From Pedobacter foliorum (GTDB lineage: Bacteria; Bacteroidota; Bacteroidia; Sphingobacteriales; Sphingobacteriaceae): a DNA stretch of 64,000 nt. Within the stretch, counting starts at the first letter, position 1. Each line of letters begins with the position of its first letter. This document shows positions 16,142-26,264 of the stretch, in pieces. The translations under genes were made by a program, and so were the position numbers. Below the pieces are notes generated by a model. It did no database searches. It was given only the letters and a program-made list of their open reading frames with translations, and was not told the origin of the DNA. The stretch is from assembly GCF_013266735.1 (NCBI RefSeq), contig NZ_JABSNU010000012.1, forward strand, positions 104,418 to 168,417, in the 5' to 3' direction.

Positions 16142-18286
16142 ATGAAAACATCTTTAAAGGTTCCTTTGGTTGCGATGCTTGCAATTCTAACCTCTTGTCA
16201 AAATAACGACAAAAAATCTACAGCTAACGATACAGCTCTATCTCCATCAAATCCTTTTCTTAGTCAAAGCAAATTGCCTTATCAGGCTCCAGATTTTAAT
16301 CAGATAAAAGATGCCGATTTTAGACCTGCATTTGAAGAAGGAATGAAAATCCATTTAGAAGAGATTCTTAAAATTGCAAACAATACCGAAGCGCCAACAT
16401 TCGAAAACACGCTTGTGGCAATGGAGAAATCAGGCGAAATGCTGACAAGAGTGAACAGGATATTTGGCTTGCTCACCGGTGCAAATACAAACGATGACCT
16501 GCAGAAATTACAAGAAGAGATTGCGCCTAAACTTGCAGCTCATCAAGATGCAATCCTACTAAACTCCGCCTTATTTAAAAGAATAGAGTCAATTTATAAT
16601 ACAAGAGATCAATTAAAATTAGACCCTGAATCGAAACGGTTAATAGAATATCAATATCAAACATTTGTTTTAGCTGGCGCCAAACTTTCAGATGCTGATA
16701 AAACAAACCTTAAAAAACTGAATGGTGAGGAAGCATCTTTAAGTGCAAAATTCTCAAATCAGCTGCTTGCAGCTGCCAAAGCTGGTGCTTTAGTAGTTAA
16801 TGATAAATCGGAACTTGCAGGGCTATCTGAAGGCGAACTTGCCGCCGCTGCCCAGGCCGCAAAAGCAAACAAACTAGAGGGTAAATGGATGTTGCCATTG
16901 CAAAACACTACACAGCAGCCTTCTTTACAAATGCTTTCAAACCGTGCTACCCGACAAAAACTATTTGACGTATCATGGAATCGCGCAGAACGCAATGATG
17001 CAAATGATACCAGAAAAGCAATTGTTGAAATAGCGAAAATCCGTGCAGAGAAAGCCAAACTTATGGGCTTCCCTAATTATGCAACATGGAAATTGCAGGA
17101 TCAAATGGCTAAAACTCCTGCAGCAGTAGAAACCTTTTTTGATAAGCTTGTGCCATCTGCCACTGCAAAAGCTAAGATTGAAGCAGCTGATATCCAAGCA
17201 GTAATTGACCAGCAAAAAGGTGGATTTAAAGTGGAAGCATACGACTGGAATTATTATGCAGAGCAAGTTCGTAAAGCAAAATACGACCTGGATGAAAATC
17301 AGATCAAGCCTTATTTTGAGTTAAACAAAGTACTTACAAATGGCGTATTCTATGCCGCCACACAACTTTATGGAATAACTTTTAAAGAACGCACAGATCT
17401 TCCGGTATATCATAAAGACGTTAAAGTGTATGAGCTATTTGATAAAGACAAAACTACCATAGGCTTATTTTACTGCGATTATTTTAAACGTGACAACAAA
17501 TCTGGTGGTGCCTGGATGGACAATATGGTCGGCCAATCTAAATTGTTAGGTACAAAACCAGTAATTTTTAATGTTTGTAACTTTACTAAGCCTGCAGACG
17601 GTGAACCTGCATTAATCAGCTTTGATGATGTAACTACTATGTTCCATGAATTTGGTCACGCGCTACATGGTTTCTTTGCTAGTCAGCAGTATCCAACTTT
17701 ATCGGGCACTAATGTAGCTCGTGATTTTGTTGAATTCCCTTCGCAGTTTAATGAGCATTGGGCACTGAACCCTATGGTATTTAAAAATTACGCGGTTCAT
17801 TATAAAACTGGCGAGCCTATGCCGCAAGCATTGGTTGATAAAATCAAAAAAGCAGGTACATTTAACCAGGGCTATGCGTTAACCGAAATCCTTGCCGCAG
17901 CTGCACTTGATATGCAATGGCATAAGCTAGCTGCCACAGATCCAATACAGGATGCCGACAAATTTGAAATTTCAGCCTTGCAAAAAACACACCTTGATTT
18001 ATCTTACGTGCCTTCTCGCTATCGCTCAAGCTACTTTTTGCACATATGGGGAAATGGTTATGCAGCAGGCTACTACGCTTACCTATGGACGGAAATGTTA
18101 GATCATGATGCTTTCTCCTGGTTCGAAGAGAATGGTGGCTTAACCTTAGCTAATGGACAGCGCTTTCGTGATATGATTCTTTCAAGAGGTAATACCGAAG
18201 ATTATGGCAAAATGTTTAAAGATTTCCGTGGTCATGACCCAAATATTGCTGCGATGCAAAAATATAGAGGCTTAATTACCAAGTAA
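16142..18286 (+). CDS. dcp: M3-family zinc metallopeptidase, peptidyl-dipeptidase (Dcp-like) lipoprotein
   Basis: Removes dipeptides from the C-terminus of short peptides; envelope-located here. 714 residues with a lipoprotein signal (LAILTSC, Cys about 19). The N-terminal helical domain begins NPFLSQSKLPYQAPDFNQIKD, typical of Dcp. The zinc motif HEFGH is at residues 502-506 in FHEFGHALHG, followed by the conserved YPTLSGTNVARDFVEFPSQ and C-terminal RYRSSYFLHIWGNGYAAGYY. Full length for the family. Monocistronic, convergent with the Pr6Pr gene, and preceded by the unusual 477-bp intergenic region. Confidence 0.93.
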   Translation: MKTSLKVPLVAMLAILTSCQNNDKKSTANDTALSPSNPFLSQSKLPYQAPDFNQIKDADFRPAFEEGMKIHLEEILKIANNTEAPTFENTLVAMEKSGEMLTRVNRIFGLLTGANTNDDLQKLQEEIAPKLAAHQDAILLNSALFKRIESIYNTRDQLKLDPESKRLIEYQYQTFVLAGAKLSDADKTNLKKLNGEEASLSAKFSNQLLAAAKAGALVVNDKSELAGLSEGELAAAAQAAKANKLEGKWMLPLQNTTQQPSLQMLSNRATRQKLFDVSWNRAERNDANDTRKAIVEIAKIRAEKAKLMGFPNYATWKLQDQMAKTPAAVETFFDKLVPSATAKAKIEAADIQAVIDQQKGGFKVEAYDWNYYAEQVRKAKYDLDENQIKPYFELNKVLTNGVFYAATQLYGITFKERTDLPVYHKDVKVYELFDKDKTTIGLFYCDYFKRDNKSGGAWMDNMVGQSKLLGTKPVIFNVCNFTKPADGEPALISFDDVTTMFHEFGHALHGFFASQQYPTLSGTNVARDFVEFPSQFNEHWALNPMVFKNYAVHYKTGEPMPQALVDKIKKAGTFNQGYALTEILAAAALDMQWHKLAATDPIQDADKFEISALQKTHLDLSYVPSRYRSSYFLHIWGNGYAAGYYAYLWTEMLDHDAFSWFEENGGLTLANGQRFRDMILSRGNTEDYGKMFKDFRGHDPNIAAMQKYRGLITK

Positions 18287-18295
18287 CAGAAAAAT

Positions 18296-18316
18296 GCGAG
18301 ATACTGGTTATCTCGC
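18296..18316. terminator. hairpin between convergent dcp and Pr6Pr genes
   Basis: GCGAGATA (18296-18303) / TATCTCGC (18309-18316) with a 5-base loop, 10 bp after the dcp stop and overlapping the last codons of the leftward gene. No long T run follows, so termination strength is uncertain. Confidence 0.45.
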
Positions 18317-18931
18317 TTTGCTCCCTATCCATACAGATAAAAAAGACAGCCCTAGAAACACAAGCATTACATAAACGCAGTTTACAAAAACAGTTTCGTA
18401 TCCGTATTTTGCCACATCTACAAAAGGATAAGGGTAAAATCCGGATACTGATCCTCTAAATAAAATAAACATCAAGTAAATAAATGGGTAAATAAGCCAG
18501 CTAAAAGTGTCTCTCCACTTCAATGTATTTTTGGGTACATACATTAACCAATACACCACAAAAATTAGTGGCACAATTGCATGCAGCAACTCATCAACCA
18601 CCATTTGCAAGCCTTTAGGCTCCCATGTAAATCTTAATATTAAATTATAAATTATAGCCACCACACTAATGTAAACAGCTGTAGCTGTAAGTGTACCAGG
18701 CTTTGTAAAGAAACTACTCCCCTCTTTTTTAAACAAAAGCGCAGTGAAACATACTGCTACAATAATATTTGTTAAAACTGTAAAGAAACTGAAATACCTG
18801 ATAACTGACTCATCAACAGGAACAAGAGCATTTTGAGTGGTTAGGTAAAATTGTGCAACAAGCGCAAACCAAACTCCAATAACGCCTGCTATAACCAACC
18901 AATTACCCCTTTTAGCATTAATTTGTTCCAT
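18308..18931 (-). CDS. Pr6Pr-family membrane protein
   Basis: 207 residues with six predicted membrane helices, including LVIAGVIGVWFALVAQFYL, FFTVLTNIIVAVCFTALLF, ELLHAIVPLIFVVYWLMYV and a C-terminal VNCVYVMLVFLGLSFLSVW. The layout and the RYFSFFTVLTN and F-GFYPYPF segments match the Pr6Pr family (relatives of FAR-17a/AIG1-like proteins). Biochemical role unknown; related eukaryotic proteins hydrolyse lipids. Monocistronic. Confidence 0.75.
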   Translation of the reverse strand: MEQINAKRGNWLVIAGVIGVWFALVAQFYLTTQNALVPVDESVIRYFSFFTVLTNIIVAVCFTALLFKKEGSSFFTKPGTLTATAVYISVVAIIYNLILRFTWEPKGLQMVVDELLHAIVPLIFVVYWLMYVPKNTLKWRDTFSWLIYPFIYLMFILFRGSVSGFYPYPFVDVAKYGYETVFVNCVYVMLVFLGLSFLSVWIGSKAR

Positions 18932-19122
18932 ATAAGTTCAGTTTTATCGTCTGTGTTTACTCAAGTACCAAGTTACGAAAAAAGCAATAATAACTGTAAT
19001 GATAACCCTTAAGCCAAAATTGTTTAATCAATAGCCATTAATAAACAATATTCGTAACCTATAACGCTTAAATTAGCTATCCATTAACCAAATACTAAAC
19101 CATTTTTAAAATTGAAGCATCC

Positions 19123-20910
19123 ATGAAAACTGTAAAGGCAATTATCACTTCAGGCATCCTATCTGTTTTAACATTTACCACATCTGTAGCACAAGACATT
19201 GAAAGGTGGGACAAACAGGCCAATGAAAAGGAGAACCCTAATACAAAATGGTTTAAAGAAGCGAAATTCGGGATGTTTATCCACTGGGGTTTATATTCTA
19301 AACTTGGCGGAGAATGGAATGGAAAAGATTATTATGGCAGCGGCGAATGGTTAATGTATCAGGCAAAGGTTTCGGCTACCGATTATGCAAAGGTTGCTAC
19401 AGAATTTAATCCCGTAAAATTTAATGCTGATGAATGGGCCGATCTGGCAAAAGATGCCGGCATTAAATACATGGTTATTACTGCAAAACACCATGAGGGT
19501 TTTGCAATGTACGACTCAAAAGTAAGCGATTTTAATATCGTAAAAGCTTCTCCCTATGGGAAAGACCCGATGAAAGCACTCTCAGAAGCCACAAGAAAAA
19601 GAGGTATACAGTTTGGCTTTTACTACTCTCAATTTTTGGACTGGCATGAACCTAATGGTGGTGGCAATAACTGGGATTTTGATGAATCGAAAAAAGATTA
19701 CCTAAAATATTATAAAGAAAAGTCAATTCCACAGCTAAAAGAATTGCTAACCAATTACGGAAATCTGGGTATTGTTTGGTTTGATATGCCGGGTGGGTTA
19801 AACAAAAAACAAACACAGGACCTGGTTGACAGCATGCACGCCTTACAACCAAAAAGTTTATTCAGCAGTCGTGTTGGACAAGGCCTGGGCGATTACCGTA
19901 CCTTCGGTGACTCAGAGGTTCCGGCAACTCCTATTAAAGGCGCCTGGGAGTCTATATACACTCACAACGACTCATGGGGATACATTACTCATGATATGAA
20001 TTTCAAATCTCCTAAAGAGATCATTCAATTACTGGCCGTTGTCGCATCAAAAGGAGGTAATCTTATGTTAAACGTTGGACCTGATGGAGAAGGAAACATC
20101 CCTCCTTATTCTGTAAAGTACTTACGAGAAACAGGTAAATGGCTAAAAACAAACGGAGAAAGTATTTATGGAACTACTTATGGGTTAATTCCGGCACAAC
20201 CTTGGGGCGTAACAACTTCTGCTCCGGGCAAATTATTTCTTCATGTATTAAACAACCCCAGAAACGGAAAAATAAGTATTCCGGGTGTAAATGTAGCCAT
20301 CACAAAAGTGTATCAGCTAGCTACAAAACAGCCTGTTAAATGGGTAAAACAGGGTAATAATATCATTATTGATATGCCCAAATCTTTAAACGATCACAAT
20401 ACTGTACTTGCAGTGCAGTTTAACGGCAAGCTTAATGATGGCTACTCGGCTTCATTGCCACAGGTTTCGTTGCAATACGATTTCAACACAATTGATGCCG
20501 TAAATGCAGAGGTAAAAGGTAATGCAAAAATAGAATCGCTTACCTACAGCCATTACTTTGGCGACTGGAAACACACCACTTGTATTACAAACATGAGCAA
20601 ACCAGAGGATGAAGCAACCTTTAAGTTCTCTGTAACAGAACCTGGCGATTATAAAATATTGCTGGAATATTCGTGCCCTCAAGAAAATAGCAAACAAGAA
20701 GGCTTAATGAGCTTTAACAATAAAACATATAAGTTTCAAACCTTAAGAACATCAGAGTTTGACTCTGGGAAACCTTTGTTATTTATTAAACATCCTGTTG
20801 CCATTGTTTCAGTAAGCAAACCTGGTGTTTACAGCATAAAACTAAGTCCAGATACTAATGGAAAGGCATTATTTAACCTTAAATCGATTATTCTGCAGCC
20901 CGTTTTATAA
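19123..20910 (+). CDS. alpha-L-fucosidase, GH29
   Basis: Hydrolyses terminal alpha-L-fucosyl linkages; periplasmic by its signal peptide (residues 1-24, ending SVAQ). 595 residues. The catalytic (beta/alpha)8-like domain starts EAKFGMFIHWGLYS, has TAKHHEGFAMYDS, and the putative nucleophile is Asp221 in IVWFDMPGG. After about residue 350 come a beta-sandwich and a C-terminal domain with the carbohydrate-binding look of GH29 proteins. It faces a LytTR response regulator (17-bp gap between stops), which may control sugar use here. Exact linkage specificity is not readable. Confidence 0.92.
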   Translation: MKTVKAIITSGILSVLTFTTSVAQDIERWDKQANEKENPNTKWFKEAKFGMFIHWGLYSKLGGEWNGKDYYGSGEWLMYQAKVSATDYAKVATEFNPVKFNADEWADLAKDAGIKYMVITAKHHEGFAMYDSKVSDFNIVKASPYGKDPMKALSEATRKRGIQFGFYYSQFLDWHEPNGGGNNWDFDESKKDYLKYYKEKSIPQLKELLTNYGNLGIVWFDMPGGLNKKQTQDLVDSMHALQPKSLFSSRVGQGLGDYRTFGDSEVPATPIKGAWESIYTHNDSWGYITHDMNFKSPKEIIQLLAVVASKGGNLMLNVGPDGEGNIPPYSVKYLRETGKWLKTNGESIYGTTYGLIPAQPWGVTTSAPGKLFLHVLNNPRNGKISIPGVNVAITKVYQLATKQPVKWVKQGNNIIIDMPKSLNDHNTVLAVQFNGKLNDGYSASLPQVSLQYDFNTIDAVNAEVKGNAKIESLTYSHYFGDWKHTTCITNMSKPEDEATFKFSVTEPGDYKILLEYSCPQENSKQEGLMSFNNKTYKFQTLRTSEFDSGKPLLFIKHPVAIVSVSKPGVYSIKLSPDTNGKALFNLKSIILQPVL

Positions 20911-20927
20911 AGGCATTACTTATCAAG

Positions 20928-21674
20928 CTATATCTTAGTAAAGAAATTCAGAAACTCCTGTTTTTTAGTCCGGCTTAGGTTGATGGTGGTATTATTGGTC
21001 ATGATTACTTCCCCTCCTTCGCCACGGATATAGTGTTTTATATAATCAAGGTTTATTATAAATGACTTGTGAGCTCTGAAAAAAGAATGATCACTTAGTG
21101 CCTCCTCAAACGAAGAGAGTGTTTTACTTACCAAATGAACTTGCGCATCTTGCATAGTTATATTGGTATAGCAACTGGTGGCTTCCAGATATACAATATC
21201 TTTAATTTTAATAAAATGGAGACCTTTGCTACTGGAAAGTGCCAGTGTATCCATAATTCTGGTTTGTGTAAAGTGCCTCGCCATTTGAAACTGCTGTTTA
21301 GAAGAAACAGTTTCTTTATTTAAAAACCGATCAATTGCATCTCTTAGTTCCGTTTTATCAATCGGTTTTAATAAATAATCGAGCGCATTTAATCTTAATG
21401 CGGCAATTGCATACTGATCGTAAGCAGTAGTAAAAATGGTTTGAAAATTATGCTCATCAAACTGCTCCAAAACATCTAAACCACTCATTACCGGCATTTC
21501 TATGTCCATAAAAACAATATCCGGTTGTTTATCTTCGATAATCATTTTAGCCTCAGCACTTTTCTGACAAGTGGCCACCACTTCAACTTCTTTGCAGCAC
21601 TGACTCAGTAAATGTTGGAGAGTTATGATACCATGCTTTTCATCATCAACGATAATAGCTCTGATTGCATTCAT
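20928..21674 (-). CDS. LytTR-family response regulator
   Basis: 248 residues: receiver domain (1-120) with acidic pocket D10-D11 in IVDDE, phosphoacceptor D57 in VFMDIEMP and a conserved Lys in LLKPIDK, then a LytTR DNA-binding domain (about 145-245, KDIVYLEATSCYTNI and SFIINLDYIK). The upstream gene in the same orientation encodes its likely cognate LytS-type kinase. Two-component control of nearby glycan or PSD genes is inference from position only. Confidence 0.9.
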   Translation of the reverse strand: MNAIRAIIVDDEKHGIITLQHLLSQCCKEVEVVATCQKSAEAKMIIEDKQPDIVFMDIEMPVMSGLDVLEQFDEHNFQTIFTTAYDQYAIAALRLNALDYLLKPIDKTELRDAIDRFLNKETVSSKQQFQMARHFTQTRIMDTLALSSSKGLHFIKIKDIVYLEATSCYTNITMQDAQVHLVSKTLSSFEEALSDHSFFRAHKSFIINLDYIKHYIRGEGGEVIMTNNTTINLSRTKKQEFLNFFTKI

Positions 21675-21816
21675 ATTTAGATACTTTAGGTCTACAATTA
21701 TTAGTCCTTTATTCTAAAAATAAGTCATTAATTTCTAAAACACGAAAAATAATTAGTGAACGGTAATATCTAAACCTTAACTGGTTATCTTAATAAGATA
21801 TTCGTTATTATCCCGA

Positions 21817-24807
21817 TCAAATCATGTTCAGATAAATATGAACTGCGGTACCTACTGCTTTATCCCCATCGTATAAATCTTCAGTTACAATTTGACTATC
21901 GCTGCTTAGTAACTTTAACCTGCTCGAAGTAATATCAACTCCGTAAGATTTATGTTTAAACTGGCTAGCCATAAATGATCCAGCGGCAGCCCTACCAATA
22001 CCATTGTCTTTTATAGTGATATGCAGTATACTTTCGTTGGTCTGTTCAATTATAATCTCTAAAAGCCCCTTTCCGTCTTTATTTCTCAATCCATGCCAAA
22101 TCGCATTCTCTGCAAAGGGCTGTAAAATTAACGGAGGAACCCTTAACGATTCGGGATGAATATCCTTATTGAACTTAATGCTGTAATCAAAACAATGCTC
22201 CAATCGTGCAGCTTCAAGGTTCAGGTAAAGCTTTAAAGTATCAAGTTCCTTGTCAAGAGAAATAGCGGTGTGCTTAGAATTATCCAATATATTCCTCATC
22301 AATTTAGAGAATGTGGTGAGGTATTCGCTGGCTTCCTCAATTTTATGTTCAATAATAAAGCTGTTGATAGAATTAAGGGTATTAAACATAAAATGCGGAT
22401 TCATTTGCGACCTGAGGGCCTGCATTTCTGCATCTTTAAGCTTTCGTCTGTATTGTTCTTCTATTTTATGCTGTTGAAATAAGTATCTGTAAACGTAAAC
22501 TATCCCCAATATGATTAGCCCAAACATGAGGAACAGAAACCATTGCGTTTTATAAAATGGAGCAGGTAAATATACTTTAACAACCAGATCTTTGGATTGC
22601 CAGTTCTCCATATTGTCGCCAACCTCAATTTGCAGGTGATAATCACCCGGGGCAAGATGCCTCAACGACAACTCGGCCTTATTGCCAAGGTAAATCCACT
22701 TCGTTTCATCCTTAAACTTATACCGATATATTATTTTCCGTTTGTCGATGAAAGTAAGCGAAGAAAACAGCAGTTCCAGTTCCGTTTCCCCTTTTTTAAG
22801 CTCAATATCAGGGTTATTGGTATTAATAGTTTTACCGTTAACTTTAATGCCACACAACTCTAATTTATTAACCAGCTGCGACCGTACAATTTTATTTACA
22901 TCAATAAACGACAAACCATTTTCTACGCCAACAACAAGGTTGCCGTTTCTAAGCTTTTTAAACCCATAAATTAAATCGTCGCCAGGTAAGCCATCAATTT
23001 GCGATATTCTGATAACCTTGTCCGTATTATTGTTGTAAACATTTAATCCTTCCTCAGTAGCAAACCATACTTTACCATTGTTATCTTCTGCAATTCCCTC
23101 TACCCTATCATTTGCTACATCATAGGTTTGGGTATTTAACATTTTCTTTATTACTCCATTTGCATCAAGTAAGTTCCAACCACCATAACCAGAGACTAGT
23201 ACATCACCATTTGTAGTTGTTGAAATCCGGTTATAATAATCACCACAAAACTGAGAATGATCTGCATTTTCCTTCAGCTTACTTACCTCTAGAAATGCTT
23301 TTTTTGACTCGTTGTATATCGCAAGACCAAAATCTTTGGGCATCCAGCCAACAAGCCAAATCTTACCATCAGCATTTATGTAAATGTCATTCCATAAATT
23401 ATCTGACCAAAACTGATTGTCGTTGGTAACGAAACCATTTTCTTTTTCTAAGGATGGCCATTTATAAACCTGAACAGGTTGTCCGGCGGGCAACACCCAC
23501 AGCTGTTTATCCTGATAAACAATACTCTTTTTGATTGGCCATTTTGGCGGTAGTGCAAGTGCAACTAGCTTTTTAACGTTCTCATCTTCAACACAAAAGA
23601 CACCTACATTGGTACTTACCAAAATTTTATTTCCGGCAAGCGATAAACTCTCACATTTAACATCCTTTTCAGGAAGCATCAACTTTCGCCAGCCCGATGT
23701 TTTATTGTAAATCCACAATACATTGTCTCTTCCGCAAGTGTAAATCTCTCCGTTAGGCAGCTCTACAATATCCAATATCATATTACCTGGTCTTTGGCTG
23801 TCCAACGGAAGCATTGCATTGCTTATTGAAGAATACGGATTAAACAGCTTTACAAGCCCTTTATTGGTAGCTATCCAAATAATTTTTGTTTCGTTGTTTA
23901 CAATTACCTCATTAATAATCTGTCTTTCAGTACTATAAAGTAGCTTTGGCTTTAAATCAGTTTCACTTAGCAGGTACACAGACTGGTCGGAATATAATAA
24001 CGTTTGAGGTTGACCGCCAACCGTTACTTTTCCAATTCCAACTATTGTTCTATTATCTGGTAATGAAGGCATATCACTAATCTGTTTACTTACCAGATTA
24101 TATTTTATCAGCCTGCCGTTTAGTGTACTAAAAAGAACTTCTTCTTTGTTGATTTGTAATGCGGCTCTATATTCCAGATTTCTTAATTTGGCATTTGACT
24201 GCGGAATAAGCTTACCTGTTTGCTTTTGCCATATAAACATACCCCGATTTGTAAGCGCCCAGACCACGCCCTTTTGCAGCTCCAAAAAAGTTACGTATCT
24301 CTTTATCTTATCAGGATTTTTATCAACAAAGAACACCTTGCCCTTTGTACCATCCCTGTTAAAATATTTGATATTATTAAAATCAGTACACCAGATTCTA
24401 TCTTCTGAGTCTACAAAAATATTTTCGAAATGATCGTTATTTGGGTCAGTGTCATGGTACTTATTAGTGGTTATTACACTTGGCTTGTCGTAAAAGTTTT
24501 TTAATACACATAAGCCATTGTAAACATCATGATAGTAAATCACATCATCTTTAACCAACAGTGAGGTAATATTGGTAAGTGCGGCCGGTTGTTCTAAAAA
24601 ACGATAACCATCATATTGCGACAAACCTCTTCTGGTTGCCAAATACAGGTAACCGTTTTTGCTTAATGCTACTTGCCTAACAAAATCTGAGGGCAGGCCT
24701 TCATCAAACCTGATAATTTCATCCTTTAATTGATTTTGTGCCTTACCAAAACATGGCAAAAGGCACAACAATACTAAAATGCAATTAACAGATGACTTTA
24801 TACTCAT
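21817..24807 (-). CDS. LytS-type sensor histidine kinase with Reg_prop/Y_Y_Y periplasmic sensor
   Basis: 996 residues. Signal peptide (1-23), two-component-regulator propeller blades (about 25-660), Y_Y_Y beta-sandwich (about 690-755), one membrane helix (FLFLMFGLIILGIVYVYRYL, about 765-785), then a His_kinase domain with H805 in NPHFMFNTLN and an ATPase domain (FAENAIWHGL N box, DNGIG G1 box). Propeller sensors of this class detect oligosaccharides or related ligands in the periplasm in Bacteroides. Partner of the LytTR regulator 142 bp downstream. It starts 59 bp after the cytochrome c-LRR gene, so it may be transcribed with the PSD operon. Confidence 0.92.
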   Translation of the reverse strand: MSIKSSVNCILVLLCLLPCFGKAQNQLKDEIIRFDEGLPSDFVRQVALSKNGYLYLATRRGLSQYDGYRFLEQPAALTNITSLLVKDDVIYYHDVYNGLCVLKNFYDKPSVITTNKYHDTDPNNDHFENIFVDSEDRIWCTDFNNIKYFNRDGTKGKVFFVDKNPDKIKRYVTFLELQKGVVWALTNRGMFIWQKQTGKLIPQSNAKLRNLEYRAALQINKEEVLFSTLNGRLIKYNLVSKQISDMPSLPDNRTIVGIGKVTVGGQPQTLLYSDQSVYLLSETDLKPKLLYSTERQIINEVIVNNETKIIWIATNKGLVKLFNPYSSISNAMLPLDSQRPGNMILDIVELPNGEIYTCGRDNVLWIYNKTSGWRKLMLPEKDVKCESLSLAGNKILVSTNVGVFCVEDENVKKLVALALPPKWPIKKSIVYQDKQLWVLPAGQPVQVYKWPSLEKENGFVTNDNQFWSDNLWNDIYINADGKIWLVGWMPKDFGLAIYNESKKAFLEVSKLKENADHSQFCGDYYNRISTTTNGDVLVSGYGGWNLLDANGVIKKMLNTQTYDVANDRVEGIAEDNNGKVWFATEEGLNVYNNNTDKVIRISQIDGLPGDDLIYGFKKLRNGNLVVGVENGLSFIDVNKIVRSQLVNKLELCGIKVNGKTINTNNPDIELKKGETELELLFSSLTFIDKRKIIYRYKFKDETKWIYLGNKAELSLRHLAPGDYHLQIEVGDNMENWQSKDLVVKVYLPAPFYKTQWFLFLMFGLIILGIVYVYRYLFQQHKIEEQYRRKLKDAEMQALRSQMNPHFMFNTLNSINSFIIEHKIEEASEYLTTFSKLMRNILDNSKHTAISLDKELDTLKLYLNLEAARLEHCFDYSIKFNKDIHPESLRVPPLILQPFAENAIWHGLRNKDGKGLLEIIIEQTNESILHITIKDNGIGRAAAGSFMASQFKHKSYGVDITSSRLKLLSSDSQIVTEDLYDGDKAVGTAVHIYLNMI

Positions 24808-24866
24808 GCTACATTAAACTTATTGATTTGCAGTGTAAATTGCAAATCAATAAGTTATGTTTCAGA

Positions 24867-26261
24867 CTACTTTACTTCAGTAGTATCCTTTTCAAGGGTC
24901 GGCACAACATAGCCACCGAAGTCAAGGCTTGCTTTTGCAAATATCTTTTTGAGCAAAGCCTCGTCGGCTTTAGTTACACCACTTTGGTATAGATAAATGC
25001 TGTTTAATTCTTTTAGGGGTTTTAGTTCTTGTACTCCTTTAGCAGTTACTTTTGTTCCAACGAGGTTTACATACTGCAAATGGTTTATGCTTTTTAGCCA
25101 TGTCAATCCTTTATCAGTAACCTTAGTTCTACTTAAATTAATGCGAATCAGGTTCTCAAGTTTAGCAATGGTTTCCATTCCTTTATCATCAAGAGCAGTA
25201 TTGGCGAGATTAAGCCAGATCAGCTGCTTCTTTAATGGTTCTAAAAGTTTTAACACCTCAACATCTGCCTTTGCAGTAACAAAACTGGCAGTTAAATAAT
25301 TACTGCTACCCAGTGCAGGTATAACCACTACGCCGGCCTGTTTCAATTTTTCGAGAGCTGCATTATCTGCTTTTGAAACCTCCGCAGTAGGAATATCAGA
25401 TTGCTTATTTTCTTTTTTAGCTTCACCTGTTTGAAAGCTTAATAAAAGCGCCTTATCCTTTTCGGATTGCTTTAAGTCTTGTACTTTCTTATTAAAATCT
25501 GCACCTTGCTGTACCCACCATTGCAACAATGCAATTTCTTCGGGAGTTAATTGTGGTTTCTCTTTGGGAGGCATATGGTCGTCGTTAGAAGACGGCAATA
25601 GCAATCTTTTAATCAGTTCACTTTCTTCGGCACTTCCAGGAACCAATGCTTTACCATCTTCGCCCCCTTTAAATATAAAATCCTTACCGTCAAGTCTCAG
25701 TTTTCCTTTTTGTTTATCTGCACCATGACAACTGTAGCATCGATTTTGCAGCAAGGGCTGAATCATATGGGTATAAGCCATTGCCTGTTGTACATTTGCT
25801 ACTGGTGGTATGGCGGCCTTTCCTTTCCCGTCATCTTTTAAGGCAGAGGTAATATAATCAGACCCATGAGTTAAAGAGCCTCCGTAATGCCCTGTAACTG
25901 AAATCAGAACAATTAAAATAACCGCCACTATGTTCAACGAGCCTTCACTTGCCTGCTTTCTGTACATCGCATAAACACTTAGCGAAATAATAGATACGCT
26001 AATGCCCAGCCACTGATGTATATCGACCATATTGCCATCGTAATCGCCACTTTGTGACAACAGATAACCGCTAACCGAAGAAAAAACTGCACCCAAACCG
26101 CCTAACAAATAAATTAAAGGTACAGCCGGTCTTACCCCTAAAAATTTAGGGTTTATAGTTAACAACTGAAAAAGACAACCCAACAATAAAATACCAATAG
26201 GCAAGTGAACAAGAATGGGATGAAACCGACCAATAAATTCTGGAATTGATAATAGTATCAT
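24867..26261 (-). CDS. membrane-bound c-type cytochrome with LRR-like C-terminus
   Basis: 464 residues. Four N-terminal membrane helices of DUF2231 type (FHPILVHLPIGILLLG onward, to about 135), then a planctomycete-type cytochrome c domain with heme motif CYSCHG (about 185-190) and distal HMPP Met region, a linker, and leucine-rich-like repeats (about 330-440: LIWLNLANTALDDKGM, INLSRTKVTDKGL). Periplasmic electron-transfer or sensing role likely. Fourth gene of the leftward PSD/DUF1501 operon (3-bp gap to the previous gene). Confidence 0.82.
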   Translation of the reverse strand: MILLSIPEFIGRFHPILVHLPIGILLLGCLFQLLTINPKFLGVRPAVPLIYLLGGLGAVFSSVSGYLLSQSGDYDGNMVDIHQWLGISVSIISLSVYAMYRKQASEGSLNIVAVILIVLISVTGHYGGSLTHGSDYITSALKDDGKGKAAIPPVANVQQAMAYTHMIQPLLQNRCYSCHGADKQKGKLRLDGKDFIFKGGEDGKALVPGSAEESELIKRLLLPSSNDDHMPPKEKPQLTPEEIALLQWWVQQGADFNKKVQDLKQSEKDKALLLSFQTGEAKKENKQSDIPTAEVSKADNAALEKLKQAGVVVIPALGSSNYLTASFVTAKADVEVLKLLEPLKKQLIWLNLANTALDDKGMETIAKLENLIRINLSRTKVTDKGLTWLKSINHLQYVNLVGTKVTAKGVQELKPLKELNSIYLYQSGVTKADEALLKKIFAKASLDFGGYVVPTLEKDTTEVK

Positions 26262-26264
26262 TAC